Assembly: GCF_000331535.1 (NCBI RefSeq)
Contig: NZ_AMZN01000070.1
Coordinates: 62,001 to 126,000 of the forward strand
Reading direction: 5' to 3'
Length of the DNA: 64,000 bases
DNA from: Fulvivirga imtechensis AK7
GTDB taxonomy: Bacteria; Bacteroidota; Bacteroidia; Cytophagales; Cyclobacteriaceae
Below the pieces are notes generated by a model. That model was given only the letters and a program-made list of their open reading frames with translations, searched no databases and had not been told where the DNA came from. Position 1 is the stretch's first letter. The number at the start of each line of letters is the position of its first letter. The translations under genes and the position numbers were made by a program. Positions 1 through 8,469 of this stretch are shown piece after piece.

Positions 1-2
1 TC

Positions 3-62
3 TGGCATGCGGTGAATGAAGGGAGCCGGAACGAGGAGCCGGTTTTAAAGGGCAGTACGTAG
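3..62 (+). CDS. C-terminal end of an unidentified gene, cut by the window edge
   Basis: The first bases read as 19 codons ending in a TAG at 60-62 (last residues EEPVLKGST). Too little is left to recognise the family. In related Bacteroidota the gene before argC is usually argG (argininosuccinate synthase), so this may be its C-terminus, but that is an inference from context only. Confidence 0.3.
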   Translation, partial: WHAVNEGSRNEEPVLKGST

Positions 63-529
63 AATGGCCTGTCTTGGTAGAGTGATCTGATGACTTTGAG
101 TCATCAGATCAATGATCAACAGATAACCGGACAGTATAACGAATTCGACAGTTTGAAAATAAACAACATTGATATGACCATAATAAGCAAACACTTGTCA
201 GAGACGACAGATAAGCGTCCAAAAAACAAGAACGATAAGCGCTTTTCTACCGATTTATTTCGCGGCCCTGAGTTTACCGGGTCCGAAGAAGATCTGGTAC
301 TGTTGCTGAAGCTTAGAGAAGCAGCAGAGGATAAGGACAGTCATCAGAAAAAACTTAAAAACCAAGTCATCCCGCCTGTCCCGAGCTCGTCTCGGGGAGG
401 TAACGAGGGATCCTACTAAGTTCTGAGGGTAATTCTTCGACCTTAGTTCCTTCGTCAGAATGACAGTCAATTTTAGTTTTTTTAAGAGGCTGTGAGCTCA
501 AATAATATAAACAGACAACAAACAAAAAA
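63..529. other. Repeat-rich spacer before argC, with a possible short ORF
   Basis: This 467-base stretch holds a 12-bp perfect hairpin (84-110) and a copy of a repeat with the hairpin CCCGAGCTCGTCTCGGGG (about 366-400) that recurs near 8609-8640. An open frame from an ATG at 174 (MTIISKHLSETTDKR...) runs into the repeat and stops at 419. It has a plausible acidic/basic composition, but it ends inside repeat DNA and matches nothing I know, so I do not call it a gene. Confidence 0.4.
84..110. repeat. 12-bp perfect inverted repeat, copy 1
   Basis: The arms GATCTGATGACT and AGTCATCAGATC flank a TTG loop. A shorter relative (GATGACT-TGG-AGTCATC) sits at 7082-7098 before argH. Both lie in spacers of the arginine operon. 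It could be an RNA-processing or termination hairpin, but it lacks a T-run. Confidence 0.6.
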
Positions 530-1504
530 ATGATAAAAGCAGGAATCATAGGCGGTGCAGGTTATACAGCAGGTGAGCTATTGCGCATTCTGGTGCATCA
601 CCCTGAGGTGAATGTGGCTTTTGTACAAAGCAGCAGCCAAAGTGGTAAACCTGTAAGCACTATACATGATGATCTGATTGCAGAAACTGACCTTGTCTTC
701 CAAAAAGAACAGGGTGAAGCCGATGTCATTTTCCTCTGTCAGGGGCATGGCAAAGCCAGGACCTTTTTGCTGGAGAACACCGTGAGTGAAAACACTAAGA
801 TCATTGACCTGAGCCAGGATTTCCGGCATCAGGCCAATGCCACCTTAGACAACAGACAATTTATCTATGGATTGCCCGAGCTAAACAAAAACAAGATCCA
901 AAGTGCAGAGAACATTGCCAATCCAGGTTGTTTTGCTACTGCCATCCAACTGGCATTGCTACCACTGGCGCAGTCAGGATTATTGACCGATGAAGTTCAT
1001 GTCCATGCGGTTACCGGTTCCACAGGTGCAGGACAGGCTCCTGGCGAAACCACACATTTTAGCTGGAGAAACGACAATGTTTCCGTTTATAAAGCATTTG
1101 AACATCAGCATTTAAAAGAGATCACTGAGAGCATTACCACCTTGCAAAAAGGCTTCGATCAGGAGATCAATTTCATACCTATGCGAGGTAATTTCTCCAG
1201 AGGAATATTTGTGTCTGCTTATACAACATTTGAAGGAGATATTGAAAGGGCATATGAGTTATTCGGTGACTTTTATAGCGGAGCGGCCTTCACCAAAGTG
1301 ACGAAGACCCCGCTTCACCTGAAGCAGGTGGTGAACACCAACTATTGCTTTCTACACCTGGCAAAGCATGGTAGCAAGCTACTGATCACCAGCGCAATAG
1401 ACAATCTATTAAAAGGGGCTTCCGGCCAGGCCGTGCAGAATTTGAACCTGATGTTTGGCCTGAAAGAAAACCTGGGTTTACAACTTAAAGCAAACGCATT
1501 CTAA
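530..1504 (+). CDS. argC: N-acetyl-gamma-glutamyl-phosphate reductase ArgC
   Basis: ArgC catalyses the NADPH-dependent reduction of N-acyl-glutamyl phosphate to the semialdehyde, the third step of arginine synthesis, in the cytosol. The 324-residue protein starts with the Rossmann nucleotide site GIIGGAGYTAGEL and has the catalytic cysteine in NPGCFAT (about Cys134), followed by the GSTGAGQAPGETTHF segment typical of the family. The length is normal for the short Bacteroidota form. It is the first complete gene of the operon; proC follows after 2 bases. In this phylum the acyl group may be succinyl rather than acetyl, depending on the carbamoyltransferase downstream. Confidence 0.96.
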   Translation: MIKAGIIGGAGYTAGELLRILVHHPEVNVAFVQSSSQSGKPVSTIHDDLIAETDLVFQKEQGEADVIFLCQGHGKARTFLLENTVSENTKIIDLSQDFRHQANATLDNRQFIYGLPELNKNKIQSAENIANPGCFATAIQLALLPLAQSGLLTDEVHVHAVTGSTGAGQAPGETTHFSWRNDNVSVYKAFEHQHLKEITESITTLQKGFDQEINFIPMRGNFSRGIFVSAYTTFEGDIERAYELFGDFYSGAAFTKVTKTPLHLKQVVNTNYCFLHLAKHGSKLLITSAIDNLLKGASGQAVQNLNLMFGLKENLGLQLKANAF

Positions 1505-1506
1505 TA

Positions 1507-2322
1507 ATGAAGCAGCAAACCATAGCGATCATAGGAGCCGGCAATCTCGGTCTGGCGATCTACAATGGCCTCGACAAAGGAGGTCTGCTGGGAAGCAATA
1601 AACTGATCCTCACCCGCAGAGATATTACCGGTTTAAAGGATATCAATCACTCGGCAGTAACAGTTATCAGCGACAACGTCAAAGCCGTTTCGCAGGCAGA
1701 TATCATCATTTTTGCTGTTCAGCCCAAGCAATTAAAAAAGGTGCTTGAGGAAGTGCGGGAGGTTTTAAACCCGGAAAAACACACCCTGATCTCGGTGATC
1801 ACAGCGGTGACCATTACTGAGATAGCCGCATCGTTAAATGCTGACTTTCCGATCATCAGAGCCATGCCTAACACAGCCATTGCTGTATTGCAGTCGATGA
1901 CCTGCATGGCTTACAATGACAAAGGCAAGGAAAAAGTAAAAGCCGTACAGACCATTTTCAACTGTGTTGGAAAAACGCTGGTGATCCAGGAAGAGCTGAT
2001 GCAGGCCGCTACAGTAGTATGTGCCAGCGGTATCGCCTTCTGGATGCGATTTATCCGGGCTACTACACAAGGCGGAGTTCAGTTAGGATTCGATGCGGAA
2101 TACGCCCAGGAAATAGCCGTGCAAACCTGCCTTGGTGCAGCAAGCCTGCTCGGTGAAAACCACGGCAGTCACCCTGAAAAGGAAATTGACAAGGTGACGA
2201 CCCCTCAGGGCTGCACCATCTCAGGCCTGAATGAAATGGAACATAACGGCCTGAGCTCAGCACTGATCAAAGGATTGGTGAAGTCTTATGAAAGGATCAA
2301 TAAAATGAAGGAGACGACATGA
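1507..2322 (+). CDS. proC: Pyrroline-5-carboxylate reductase ProC
   Basis: ProC performs the last step of proline synthesis, reduction of pyrroline-5-carboxylate with NAD(P)H. The N-terminal Rossmann motif IAIIGAGNLGLAIYNGL is visible, and the C-terminal half carries the conserved TTPQGCTISGLNEME (family consensus SPGGTTxxGxxxLE). Its 271 residues are the usual length. Its place between argC and argD links proline and arginine synthesis, which share glutamyl phosphate and semialdehyde chemistry. The pairing inside an arginine operon is common in Cytophagales. Confidence 0.94.
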   Translation: MKQQTIAIIGAGNLGLAIYNGLDKGGLLGSNKLILTRRDITGLKDINHSAVTVISDNVKAVSQADIIIFAVQPKQLKKVLEEVREVLNPEKHTLISVITAVTITEIAASLNADFPIIRAMPNTAIAVLQSMTCMAYNDKGKEKVKAVQTIFNCVGKTLVIQEELMQAATVVCASGIAFWMRFIRATTQGGVQLGFDAEYAQEIAVQTCLGAASLLGENHGSHPEKEIDKVTTPQGCTISGLNEMEHNGLSSALIKGLVKSYERINKMKETT

Positions 2323-2330
2323 CGGAGAGC

Positions 2331-2422
2331 ACCCACCCCTGCCCCTCCCAGGAGGGGATTTCCGCCCCGAGAAAAATCCCAGAGGGATTTTTAACTCCCC
2401 TCCTGGGAGGGGCAGCGGTGGG
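2331..2422. repeat. Long imperfect palindrome after proC
   Basis: The left arm (2331-2358) and right arm (2395-2422) are near-perfect reverse complements of about 28 bp: ACCCACCCCTGCCCCTCCC at the left is mirrored by GGGAGGGGCAGCGGTGGGT at the right. The inner 36 bases contain a second small palindrome (AAATCCC-AGA-GGGATTT, about 2375-2391). It lies inside the arginine operon, between proC and argD, so its RNA would fold into a very stable hairpin. There is no T-run, so it looks like a mobile palindromic repeat rather than a standard terminator. Confidence 0.75.
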
Positions 2423-2500
2423 TAACACACAAACAATAAACTAAAACAAAAAACAATAACCATTTAAGCATGCAATGACAATTGAAAAATCACACAAATT

Positions 2501-3661
2501 ATGAAACTATTTAAGGTATACCCCCAGCTTGACCTGGAGCTGACAAAGGCTCAGGGATGCTACGTTTATGACAAGTCCGGCAACCAATATTTAGACCTTT
2601 ACGGAGGTCATGCCGTGATCTCGGTGGGCCATACACACCCACACTATGTCAAACGCATAAAAGAGCAACTGGATCAGATAGCCTACTACTCCAACGCAGT
2701 GATCAACCCTGTACAGATCAACCTGTTGGAGAAGCTGGGCCAAATATCAGGCTATAACGCCTACCAGTTATTCCTTTGCAACTCCGGGGCAGAAGCCATC
2801 GAAAATGCCTTAAAAATAGCCTCTTTTCATACTCAAAAAGATAAGCTCATTGCTTTCAACAGGTCATTCCATGGCCGTACTTCCCGCGCTCTGTCGGTAA
2901 CAGACAACGACAAGTACCGCTCTATGCTCGACAAATACAGCAACGTACAGTTCCTGAGCATGGACCTTGAACTGGTAGAGGTGGCCTTGAAAAATAAAGA
3001 TGTCTGCGCTGTACTTATAGAAGGTATCCAGGGACTGGCGGGTATTTATATTCCCGAGACCAATTTCCTGCTGGAACTCAAAGCGCTTTGTGAAAAATAT
3101 GGAGCATTGCTCATTATTGACGAAATCCAATCCGGCTATGGCCGAAGTGGTAAGTTTTTCGCCCATCAGCATGCGGGTGTTCAGGCGGATATTATCACAG
3201 TAGCCAAGGGGATGGCCAACGGATTTCCTATCGGGGGAGTGTTGATCAGCCCTGAAATAGAGGGGTGGTTCGGTATGTCAGGTTCTACTTTTGGGGGTAA
3301 CCACCTGGCATGTGTAGCCGCGCTGGCCACTTTGGAGATCATTGAAAATGAAAATTTGATCGAGAATGCACAGGTGGTGGGCAACTACCTGATGGATAAA
3401 CTGAAAAACATCCCTGAAGTGAAAGAGGTGCGAGGTGCAGGGTTAATGATAGGGATGGAGTTCAACTTTGCCATTACAGATGTGCGTAAAATATTGATGA
3501 ATGAGTACCACATCCTTACGGGAATGTCCGCTAATCCGAATACGCTGCGCCTGTTGCCACCGCTGTCTCTAAATAAACAGCAGGCAGATGAATTTGTAGA
3601 TAAAGTATTGATCAGTCTGGAAAAAATAAAGAAGAATGAAGCAGTTCCTGTCGGCAAGTGA
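2501..3661 (+). CDS. argD: Acetylornithine/succinylornithine aminotransferase ArgD
   Basis: This is a class III PLP-dependent aminotransferase that makes N-acylornithine from the acyl-glutamate semialdehyde. Visible are the phosphate-binding FLCNSGAEAIENALKIA, the substrate-facing FHGRTSRALSVT, IIDEIQSGYGRSG with the PLP-contacting Asp, and the Schiff-base lysine in TVAKGMANGFPIGG. The 386-residue length fits the family. The 3' end overlaps the start of the carbamoyltransferase gene by 26 bases, so the two are translationally linked. Class III transaminases can be broad; the operon context makes the ornithine role secure. Confidence 0.93.
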   Translation: MKLFKVYPQLDLELTKAQGCYVYDKSGNQYLDLYGGHAVISVGHTHPHYVKRIKEQLDQIAYYSNAVINPVQINLLEKLGQISGYNAYQLFLCNSGAEAIENALKIASFHTQKDKLIAFNRSFHGRTSRALSVTDNDKYRSMLDKYSNVQFLSMDLELVEVALKNKDVCAVLIEGIQGLAGIYIPETNFLLELKALCEKYGALLIIDEIQSGYGRSGKFFAHQHAGVQADIITVAKGMANGFPIGGVLISPEIEGWFGMSGSTFGGNHLACVAALATLEIIENENLIENAQVVGNYLMDKLKNIPEVKEVRGAGLMIGMEFNFAITDVRKILMNEYHILTGMSANPNTLRLLPPLSLNKQQADEFVDKVLISLEKIKKNEAVPVGK

Positions 3662-4571
3662 CCCCGAGGACCCGCGTGCCCTTGTAAAGAAAGCGCTGGT
3701 TCTTAAAGCAAATCCTTTTCAAAGTTCGGCAGGTAAAAACCGGACTTTAGGCCTGGTATTTTTCAACCCAAGCCTGAGGACGAGGATGAGCACACAGAAG
3801 GCAGCCTTTAATCTCGGAATGAATGTGATGGTGATGAATGTGGACAAAGATGGTTGGAAGATCGAGTTTAATGACGGGACCGTGATGAACGGGGATACAC
3901 AGGAACATATTAAAGATGCTGTTAGCGTAATGAGTCAATACGTTGATATTCTGGGTGTACGCACCTTTCCTTCTTTACAAAATAAGGAGGATGACTACAG
4001 CGAAAAGGTCATCAGTCAGTTCACCAGGTATTCGACAGTGCCGGTAGTAAGCCTGGAATCGGCTACCCGGCACCCGTTACAATCGCTGGCAGATCTTATT
4101 ACTATTGAAGAGTTAGGGATCAAACGACCTAAGGTGGTGTTGAGCTGGGCTCCGCACCCGAAAATACTACCTCAGGCCGTGCCTAACTCATTTTTGGAAT
4201 GGATAAAAATAACAGATGCAGATATCACTTTGGCCTGTCCTCAGGGATATGAGCTGGCTGATGAATTTACAAACGGAGTAAAGATCGAACACGATCAGTA
4301 TCATGCCTTTGAAGGAGCAGATATCATTTATGCCAAAAACTGGAGCAGCTATGTTCACTATGGCCAAAAGCCGGAAGTAAAAAGTGACTGGACTATAACA
4401 GCAGAAAAGATGGCGCTCACGAACAAGGGCAAATTCATGCACTGCCTGCCCATACGAAGAAATGTAGTGGCCACCGATGAGGTAGTTGACAACTCTATTA
4501 TCTATCGGCAGGCGAAAAACCGGGAATATGCTGCACAGGCAGTGCTACAGGAAATATTGGAAAACCTTTAA
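3636..4571 (+). CDS. argF': N-acylornithine carbamoyltransferase ArgF' (succinyl- or acetylornithine)
   Basis: This enzyme carbamoylates an N-acylated ornithine to N-acylcitrulline, the Bacteroidota route that replaces ordinary ornithine carbamoyltransferase. Motifs are the carbamoyl-phosphate loop FFNPSLRTRMSTQKAA, SATRHPLQSLADL, WAPHPKILPQAVPNSF, and MHCLPIRRNVVATDEV near the C-terminus. The 311-residue length is normal. The residue known to choose between succinyl (Pro90 in the Bacteroides fragilis enzyme) and acetyl (Glu92 in the Xanthomonas enzyme) falls on Gln89 here (NGDTQEHI), so the acyl group cannot be read off. The start overlaps argD by 26 bases; the next ATG is far downstream and would remove conserved sequence. 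Confidence 0.93.
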   Translation: MKQFLSASDPEDPRALVKKALVLKANPFQSSAGKNRTLGLVFFNPSLRTRMSTQKAAFNLGMNVMVMNVDKDGWKIEFNDGTVMNGDTQEHIKDAVSVMSQYVDILGVRTFPSLQNKEDDYSEKVISQFTRYSTVPVVSLESATRHPLQSLADLITIEELGIKRPKVVLSWAPHPKILPQAVPNSFLEWIKITDADITLACPQGYELADEFTNGVKIEHDQYHAFEGADIIYAKNWSSYVHYGQKPEVKSDWTITAEKMALTNKGKFMHCLPIRRNVVATDEVVDNSIIYRQAKNREYAAQAVLQEILENL

Positions 4572-4581
4572 TGCAAAGGCG

Positions 4582-5355
4582 ATGAAGCAAGAAATAACAA
4601 TCGTAAAAATTGGAGGCAACGTAGTTGACGATGCCTCAACACTGGAAAAAGTGCTGCAGGAATTCTCTCAGATAAGCGGCCCAAAGGTGCTGGTGCATGG
4701 CGGAGGAAAGATCGCATCTGACCTGTCAGTGAAGCTGGGTATACAGCCCAAAATGGTCGAAGGACGTAGAATTACTGATGAGGAAAGCCTGAAGGTAGTG
4801 ATGATGGCTTATGGCGGATTGGTAAATAAGGGCATCGTAGCCCAACTTCAAGCTATGGGATGCAATGCGCTGGGCCTCACGGGAGCTGATGCCAATATCA
4901 TTCCTGCTCATAAGCGAAATAGCGGTGAAATTGACTATGGCTATGTCGGAGATTTCAATATTGAAGACATCGACACTGCCCGGCTTCAGTTCTTAATTAA
5001 TGGAGAGCTGACTCCGGTATTTTGCGCCTTAACACACGATCAGCAAGGCAGTATGCTCAACACCAATGCTGACACCCTGGCTTCGGGACTGGCCATCAGC
5101 CTGGCAAAACACTATCATCCAAAGCTGGTGTATTGCTTTGAAAAACAAGGTGTGCTGCTGGACTCGGAGGATGATGCTACGCTTATTCGTGAATTGAACT
5201 ACCTGCACTATCAGCAGTTGAAAGACGATGGTATCATCCACAATGGAATGATCCCCAAGCTGGACAATGCATTTGCGGCTCGTGATAAAGGGGTAAAAGT
5301 AGTGATCAAACATGCGCTGGAGCTGAGTAAGCCTGCGGGGACGGTGTTAGCGTAG
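4582..5355 (+). CDS. argB: N-acetylglutamate kinase ArgB
   Basis: ArgB phosphorylates N-acylglutamate, the second step of arginine synthesis. The amino-acid-kinase fold is shown by IVKIGGNVVDD at the N-terminus, KVLVHGGGKIASDLSVKLG, and the nucleotide/substrate region LNTNADTLASGLAISLA. I chose the ATG at 4582, 10 bases after the argF' stop, because the frame upstream of it is only the overlap with argF' and does not resemble a kinase N-terminus. This gives 257 residues, typical for the short Bacteroidota enzyme, which lacks the N-terminal helix of arginine-inhibited hexameric kinases. Confidence 0.93.
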   Translation: MKQEITIVKIGGNVVDDASTLEKVLQEFSQISGPKVLVHGGGKIASDLSVKLGIQPKMVEGRRITDEESLKVVMMAYGGLVNKGIVAQLQAMGCNALGLTGADANIIPAHKRNSGEIDYGYVGDFNIEDIDTARLQFLINGELTPVFCALTHDQQGSMLNTNADTLASGLAISLAKHYHPKLVYCFEKQGVLLDSEDDATLIRELNYLHYQQLKDDGIIHNGMIPKLDNAFAARDKGVKVVIKHALELSKPAGTVLA

Positions 5356-5706
5356 GGAAGTCGGAAGACCGAAGTCCGAAGACGGAAGTTGTTGTCGGTA
5401 AATCGGTAATCAGTGATCGGTAATCGGTGGTAGGTGAAATACGCACCAGTCCCCGGACATGTTCCGGGGCCCCGAAGATTGGCCTTAAAACCTAAGCTTC
5501 CATTGATACTCAAACTATGGAATGGTGATTAACCGCAGAGGACATGGAGGTAAAAAGGAGAGCCACATAGAGAATAGTTGGCAGAAGCAGTAAGGCAAAA
5601 GGTCATGAAAATGAGTCGGTAAACCGGGTAATCGGTGGTGGTGGGGTAAAAGCGGCAGGTGAATTTTTCATCGGATGAGTATCTCCTCAATGCAGGTTCA
5701 CACTCG
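5356..5706. other. Spacer between argB and argE made of short repeats
   Basis: The stretch contains reiterated pieces such as CGGTAATCGGTGGT (near 5411-5431 and 5620-5641) and a GA-rich block near 5357-5390. At 5516-5575 is a copy of an ATGGAATG...ATTAACCGCAGAG repeat that recurs at 6889-6950. I see no gene. It looks like slipped and dispersed repeat DNA. Confidence 0.5.
5516..5575 (+). repeat. Dispersed repeat with ATTAACCGCAGAG core, copy 1
   Basis: The segment reads TATGGAATGGTGATTAACCG and continues with CAGAGGACATGGAGGTAAAA. It matches 6889-6950 over roughly 60 bases with scattered differences. Both copies lie on the same strand, immediately before and after argE. Confidence 0.6.
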
Positions 5707-6813
5707 ATGAATGCCAGAGGTGTTTGTATAAAACAAGAGAAGTTATTGAAAACAGAGTTTACATTTAAATCAGAGGCTGTTGAGCTACTCAAGCAGTTGA
5801 TCGCTATTCCGTCATTTTCGAGAGAGGAAAAGGGCACTGCTGATCTGCTTGAAGATTACCTGGTAAATAAAAGTATCGCAATACACCGGTCAGGTAATAA
5901 TGTGTGGGCTTTCAACACCTTCTATGATGCGAACAAACCAACTATTCTGCTTAATTCACACCATGACACGGTAAAACCGAATACAGGTTATACAAAAGAC
6001 CCTTTTGGAGCGGAAGTGATTGAAGGCAAACTATACGGTCTTGGAGCAAATGATGCAGGGGGAGCACTGGTGGCTTTAATGGTAACTTTTCTGGAGTTTT
6101 ATAATGAAAAGGAACTACCGTGGAACCTGATCTTTGCGGCTACGGCTGAAGAGGAAATATCAGGGAAGGAAGGAATTGAGAAGGTATTGCCCGACCTAGG
6201 CAAAATTGATCTGGCTATCGTTGGGGAGCCTACGCTCATGGAACTGGCGGTTGCTGAAAAAGGACTTCTGGTGCTGGACTGCGCGGCTAAAGGAATGTCC
6301 GGTCATGCGGCCCGCAATGAAGGCGAAAATGCCATATACAAGGCAATGAAGGATATTAACTGGTTTGAAAACTATCACTTTCCAAAGATATCGGAGACTC
6401 TGGGGCCGGTCCACATGAATGTAACACAGATACAGGCGGGCACACAGCACAATGTGGTGCCCGATAACTGCAGTTTTGTGGTGGATATCAGGGTAACTGA
6501 CGCCTATACCCATGAAGAGGTGCTTGAGATCATCAAATTATACACAAGGTGCGAGGTAAGGCCACGATCGGTGCGGTTGAAGCCGTCTGGGATAGACAAA
6601 AACCACCCGATCGTAAAAGTGGCTGAAGAAATGAATATGCGAACCTACGGTTCCCCTACCCTCTCGGATCAGGCTTTAATCCCTTATCCGAGTGTAAAAA
6701 TAGGACCGGGAGATTCAGCCCGCTCGCATAGTGCAGATGAATTTATTTATATTCAGGAAATTGAGGAAGGGGTTGAATTGTATAAGAGAATATTGAGTAA
6801 ACTAACGCTGTAG
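5707..6813 (+). CDS. argE: M20 family N-acylornithine/acylcitrulline deacylase (ArgE-like)
   Basis: This zinc-dependent M20 peptidase-family enzyme should remove the acyl group from acylcitrulline or acylornithine. Metal and catalytic motifs are all present: NSHHDTVKP, GANDAGGALVALM, AATAEEEISGKEG, VGEPTLMELAVAEKG, and the C-terminal GPGDSARSHSADEF. The N-terminus is uncertain. The frame is open from 5659, but its first 16 residues lie in repeat-like DNA; I use the ATG at 5707. A TTG at 5746 would also leave the conserved part intact. It lies between argB and argH, as expected for the operon. Confidence 0.88.
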   Translation: MNARGVCIKQEKLLKTEFTFKSEAVELLKQLIAIPSFSREEKGTADLLEDYLVNKSIAIHRSGNNVWAFNTFYDANKPTILLNSHHDTVKPNTGYTKDPFGAEVIEGKLYGLGANDAGGALVALMVTFLEFYNEKELPWNLIFAATAEEEISGKEGIEKVLPDLGKIDLAIVGEPTLMELAVAEKGLLVLDCAAKGMSGHAARNEGENAIYKAMKDINWFENYHFPKISETLGPVHMNVTQIQAGTQHNVVPDNCSFVVDIRVTDAYTHEEVLEIIKLYTRCEVRPRSVRLKPSGIDKNHPIVKVAEEMNMRTYGSPTLSDQALIPYPSVKIGPGDSARSHSADEFIYIQEIEEGVELYKRILSKLTL

Positions 6814-6888
6814 ATCAGTTGATAATAGGTGAAACCAGTGCCGTTGCGAACGAGGTAGAGTGAAGCAATCTCCTAATTGTGAGGAAAG

Positions 6889-6950
6889 TATGGAATGATC
6901 ATTAACCGCAGAGAAAACAGAGGTAAAAGCAGAGATACACAGAGAGCTTT
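6889..6950 (+). repeat. Dispersed repeat with ATTAACCGCAGAG core, copy 2
   Basis: It aligns with 5516-5575 over the blocks TATGGAATG, ATTAACCGCAGAG, AGGTAAAA and CACA-AGAGA. It lies just after argE in the same orientation as copy 1. Confidence 0.6.
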
Positions 6951-7081
6951 CTAAATGTTAGTAAGCAGTGAGCAAAAAGCCGTTGCAAAGGTCCCCTAAC
7001 TCGGGCATCACCCTGGATTAGGGGGATTGCTTCGCTCCCTTAGGGTCGCTCTCAATGACGAAAACATTGTGAAAGTGCTCT

Positions 7082-7098
7082 GATGACTTGGAGTCATC
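7082..7098. repeat. GATGACT hairpin, copy 2
   Basis: The arms GATGACT and AGTCATC flank TGG. This is the core of the 12-bp hairpin at 84-110. It sits about 80 bases before argH. Confidence 0.5.
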
Positions 7099-7176
7099 TG
7101 TTCACTACCATGAAAATAGAATTAGAAAACATGAACCAAACTTGCAGCCTATAGCTGGCAGCTTAAATCTAAAAAC

Positions 7177-8469
7177 ATGAAACTTTGGGATAAAGGATAT
7201 ACAATAGAAAAAGCCGTAGAGGTATTTACAGTAGGTAACGACCGTGAGCTGGACCTTCACCTGGCGAAGTACGATGTGCTGGGTTCGTTGGCTCATGCAC
7301 AAATGTTGCATCACATCAGTCTGCTTTCGGACGATGAATTGACGGGGATTGAAAGAGAACTAAAAGCCATTCTACAACAAATAGAACAAGACTCCTTTAT
7401 TATCGAAGCAGATTTTGAAGATGTGCATTCCAAAGTAGAGCATATTCTCACGGAAAGGCTCGGTGAAACAGGCAAAAAGATCCATACTGCCCGGTCGCGT
7501 AATGACCAGGTGCTGGTGGACCTGCATCTGTTTGCAAAAAGTGAGCTTGATGAAGTAAAGTCGTTAGTCGCCCAGCTATTTGACAGGCTGATACAGCTTA
7601 GTGAGCAGCATCAGCATATACTTTTACCCGGATACACTCACCTGCAGGTGGCGATGCCCTCGTCATTCGGTCTTTGGTTCGGGGCTTATGCTGAAGCTTT
7701 AATTGACGATGTACACCTGCTCAATGCTGCTTACAAAATAGCAGATCAAAATCCCCTCGGCTCCGCGGCAGGATATGGTAGCTCCTTCCCTATCAACAGA
7801 ACTTTCACCACCGAAAAACTAGGCTTCTCTACCTTGAAATACAATTCGGTAGCCGCGCAAATGAGTCGTGGAAAACTGGAAAGATCGATCAGCTTTGGGT
7901 TAGCCAGCGTTGCAAGTACGCTTTCTAAATTGGCCATGGATGTATGCCTGTACATGAGCCAGAACTTCGGGTTCGTCACCTTCCCTGACCACCTGACCAC
8001 CGGCTCCAGTATTATGCCTCACAAGAAAAATCCGGATGTTTTTGAACTAGTACGGGCCAAGTGCAATAAAATACAGGCCCTCCCTGCAGAGCTGATCATG
8101 GTCACCAACAATCTGCCCAGTGGCTATCACCGTGACCTTCAAATATTGAAAGAAAGTCTTTTTTCAGGCATTTTTACCCTGAAATCATGCCTGGAGATCA
8201 CAGAATTCATGTTGCAGCATATCCGGATCAATGAAAAAGCTATTGACGATCCGAAGTACGATTATTTGTACTCCGTAGAAGCTGTCAACAACGAGGTGAT
8301 GAACGGACTCTCCTTCCGTGAGGCATACCAAAAGGTCGGGAAAAGCATTGCTGGAGGAAATTACAACCCCAATAAGCAGGTAAATCATACACATGAGGGG
8401 AGTATCGGGAATCTTTGTATTGAAGAGATCAGGAGAAAGATGGAGGAGAGTTTAGTTTTGAGTCGTTAG
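7177..8469 (+). CDS. argH: Argininosuccinate lyase ArgH
   Basis: ArgH splits argininosuccinate into arginine and fumarate, the last step of the pathway. The fumarase/aspartase superfamily signature TGSSIMPHKKNPDVFEL is at about residues 275-291, and HTARSRNDQVLVDLHLF and PGYTHLQVAMPSSFG are the substrate-binding segments. The 430 residues are a little shorter than the 450-465 common elsewhere, with the C-terminus shortened. It is the last gene of the arginine cluster; 579 bases of repeat-rich DNA follow. Confidence 0.96.
   Translation: MKLWDKGYTIEKAVEVFTVGNDRELDLHLAKYDVLGSLAHAQMLHHISLLSDDELTGIERELKAILQQIEQDSFIIEADFEDVHSKVEHILTERLGETGKKIHTARSRNDQVLVDLHLFAKSELDEVKSLVAQLFDRLIQLSEQHQHILLPGYTHLQVAMPSSFGLWFGAYAEALIDDVHLLNAAYKIADQNPLGSAAGYGSSFPINRTFTTEKLGFSTLKYNSVAAQMSRGKLERSISFGLASVASTLSKLAMDVCLYMSQNFGFVTFPDHLTTGSSIMPHKKNPDVFELVRAKCNKIQALPAELIMVTNNLPSGYHRDLQILKESLFSGIFTLKSCLEITEFMLQHIRINEKAIDDPKYDYLYSVEAVNNEVMNGLSFREAYQKVGKSIAGGNYNPNKQVNHTHEGSIGNLCIEEIRRKMEESLVLSR

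Larger units (their letters stand above)
6814..7176. other. Spacer between argE and argH with repeats
   Basis: It holds the second ATTAACCGCAGAG repeat (6889-6950), a stretch resembling other intergenic repeats near 7000-7060, and the GATGACT hairpin at 7082-7098. No coding sequence is visible. argH begins at 7177, soon after an AT-rich run. Confidence 0.45.

Noticed and set aside
90-419. A 109-codon open frame upstream of argC
   Set aside because: Its first codons are in a hairpin repeat and its last 20 are in a dispersed repeat; no family likeness. I list the stretch as spacer only.
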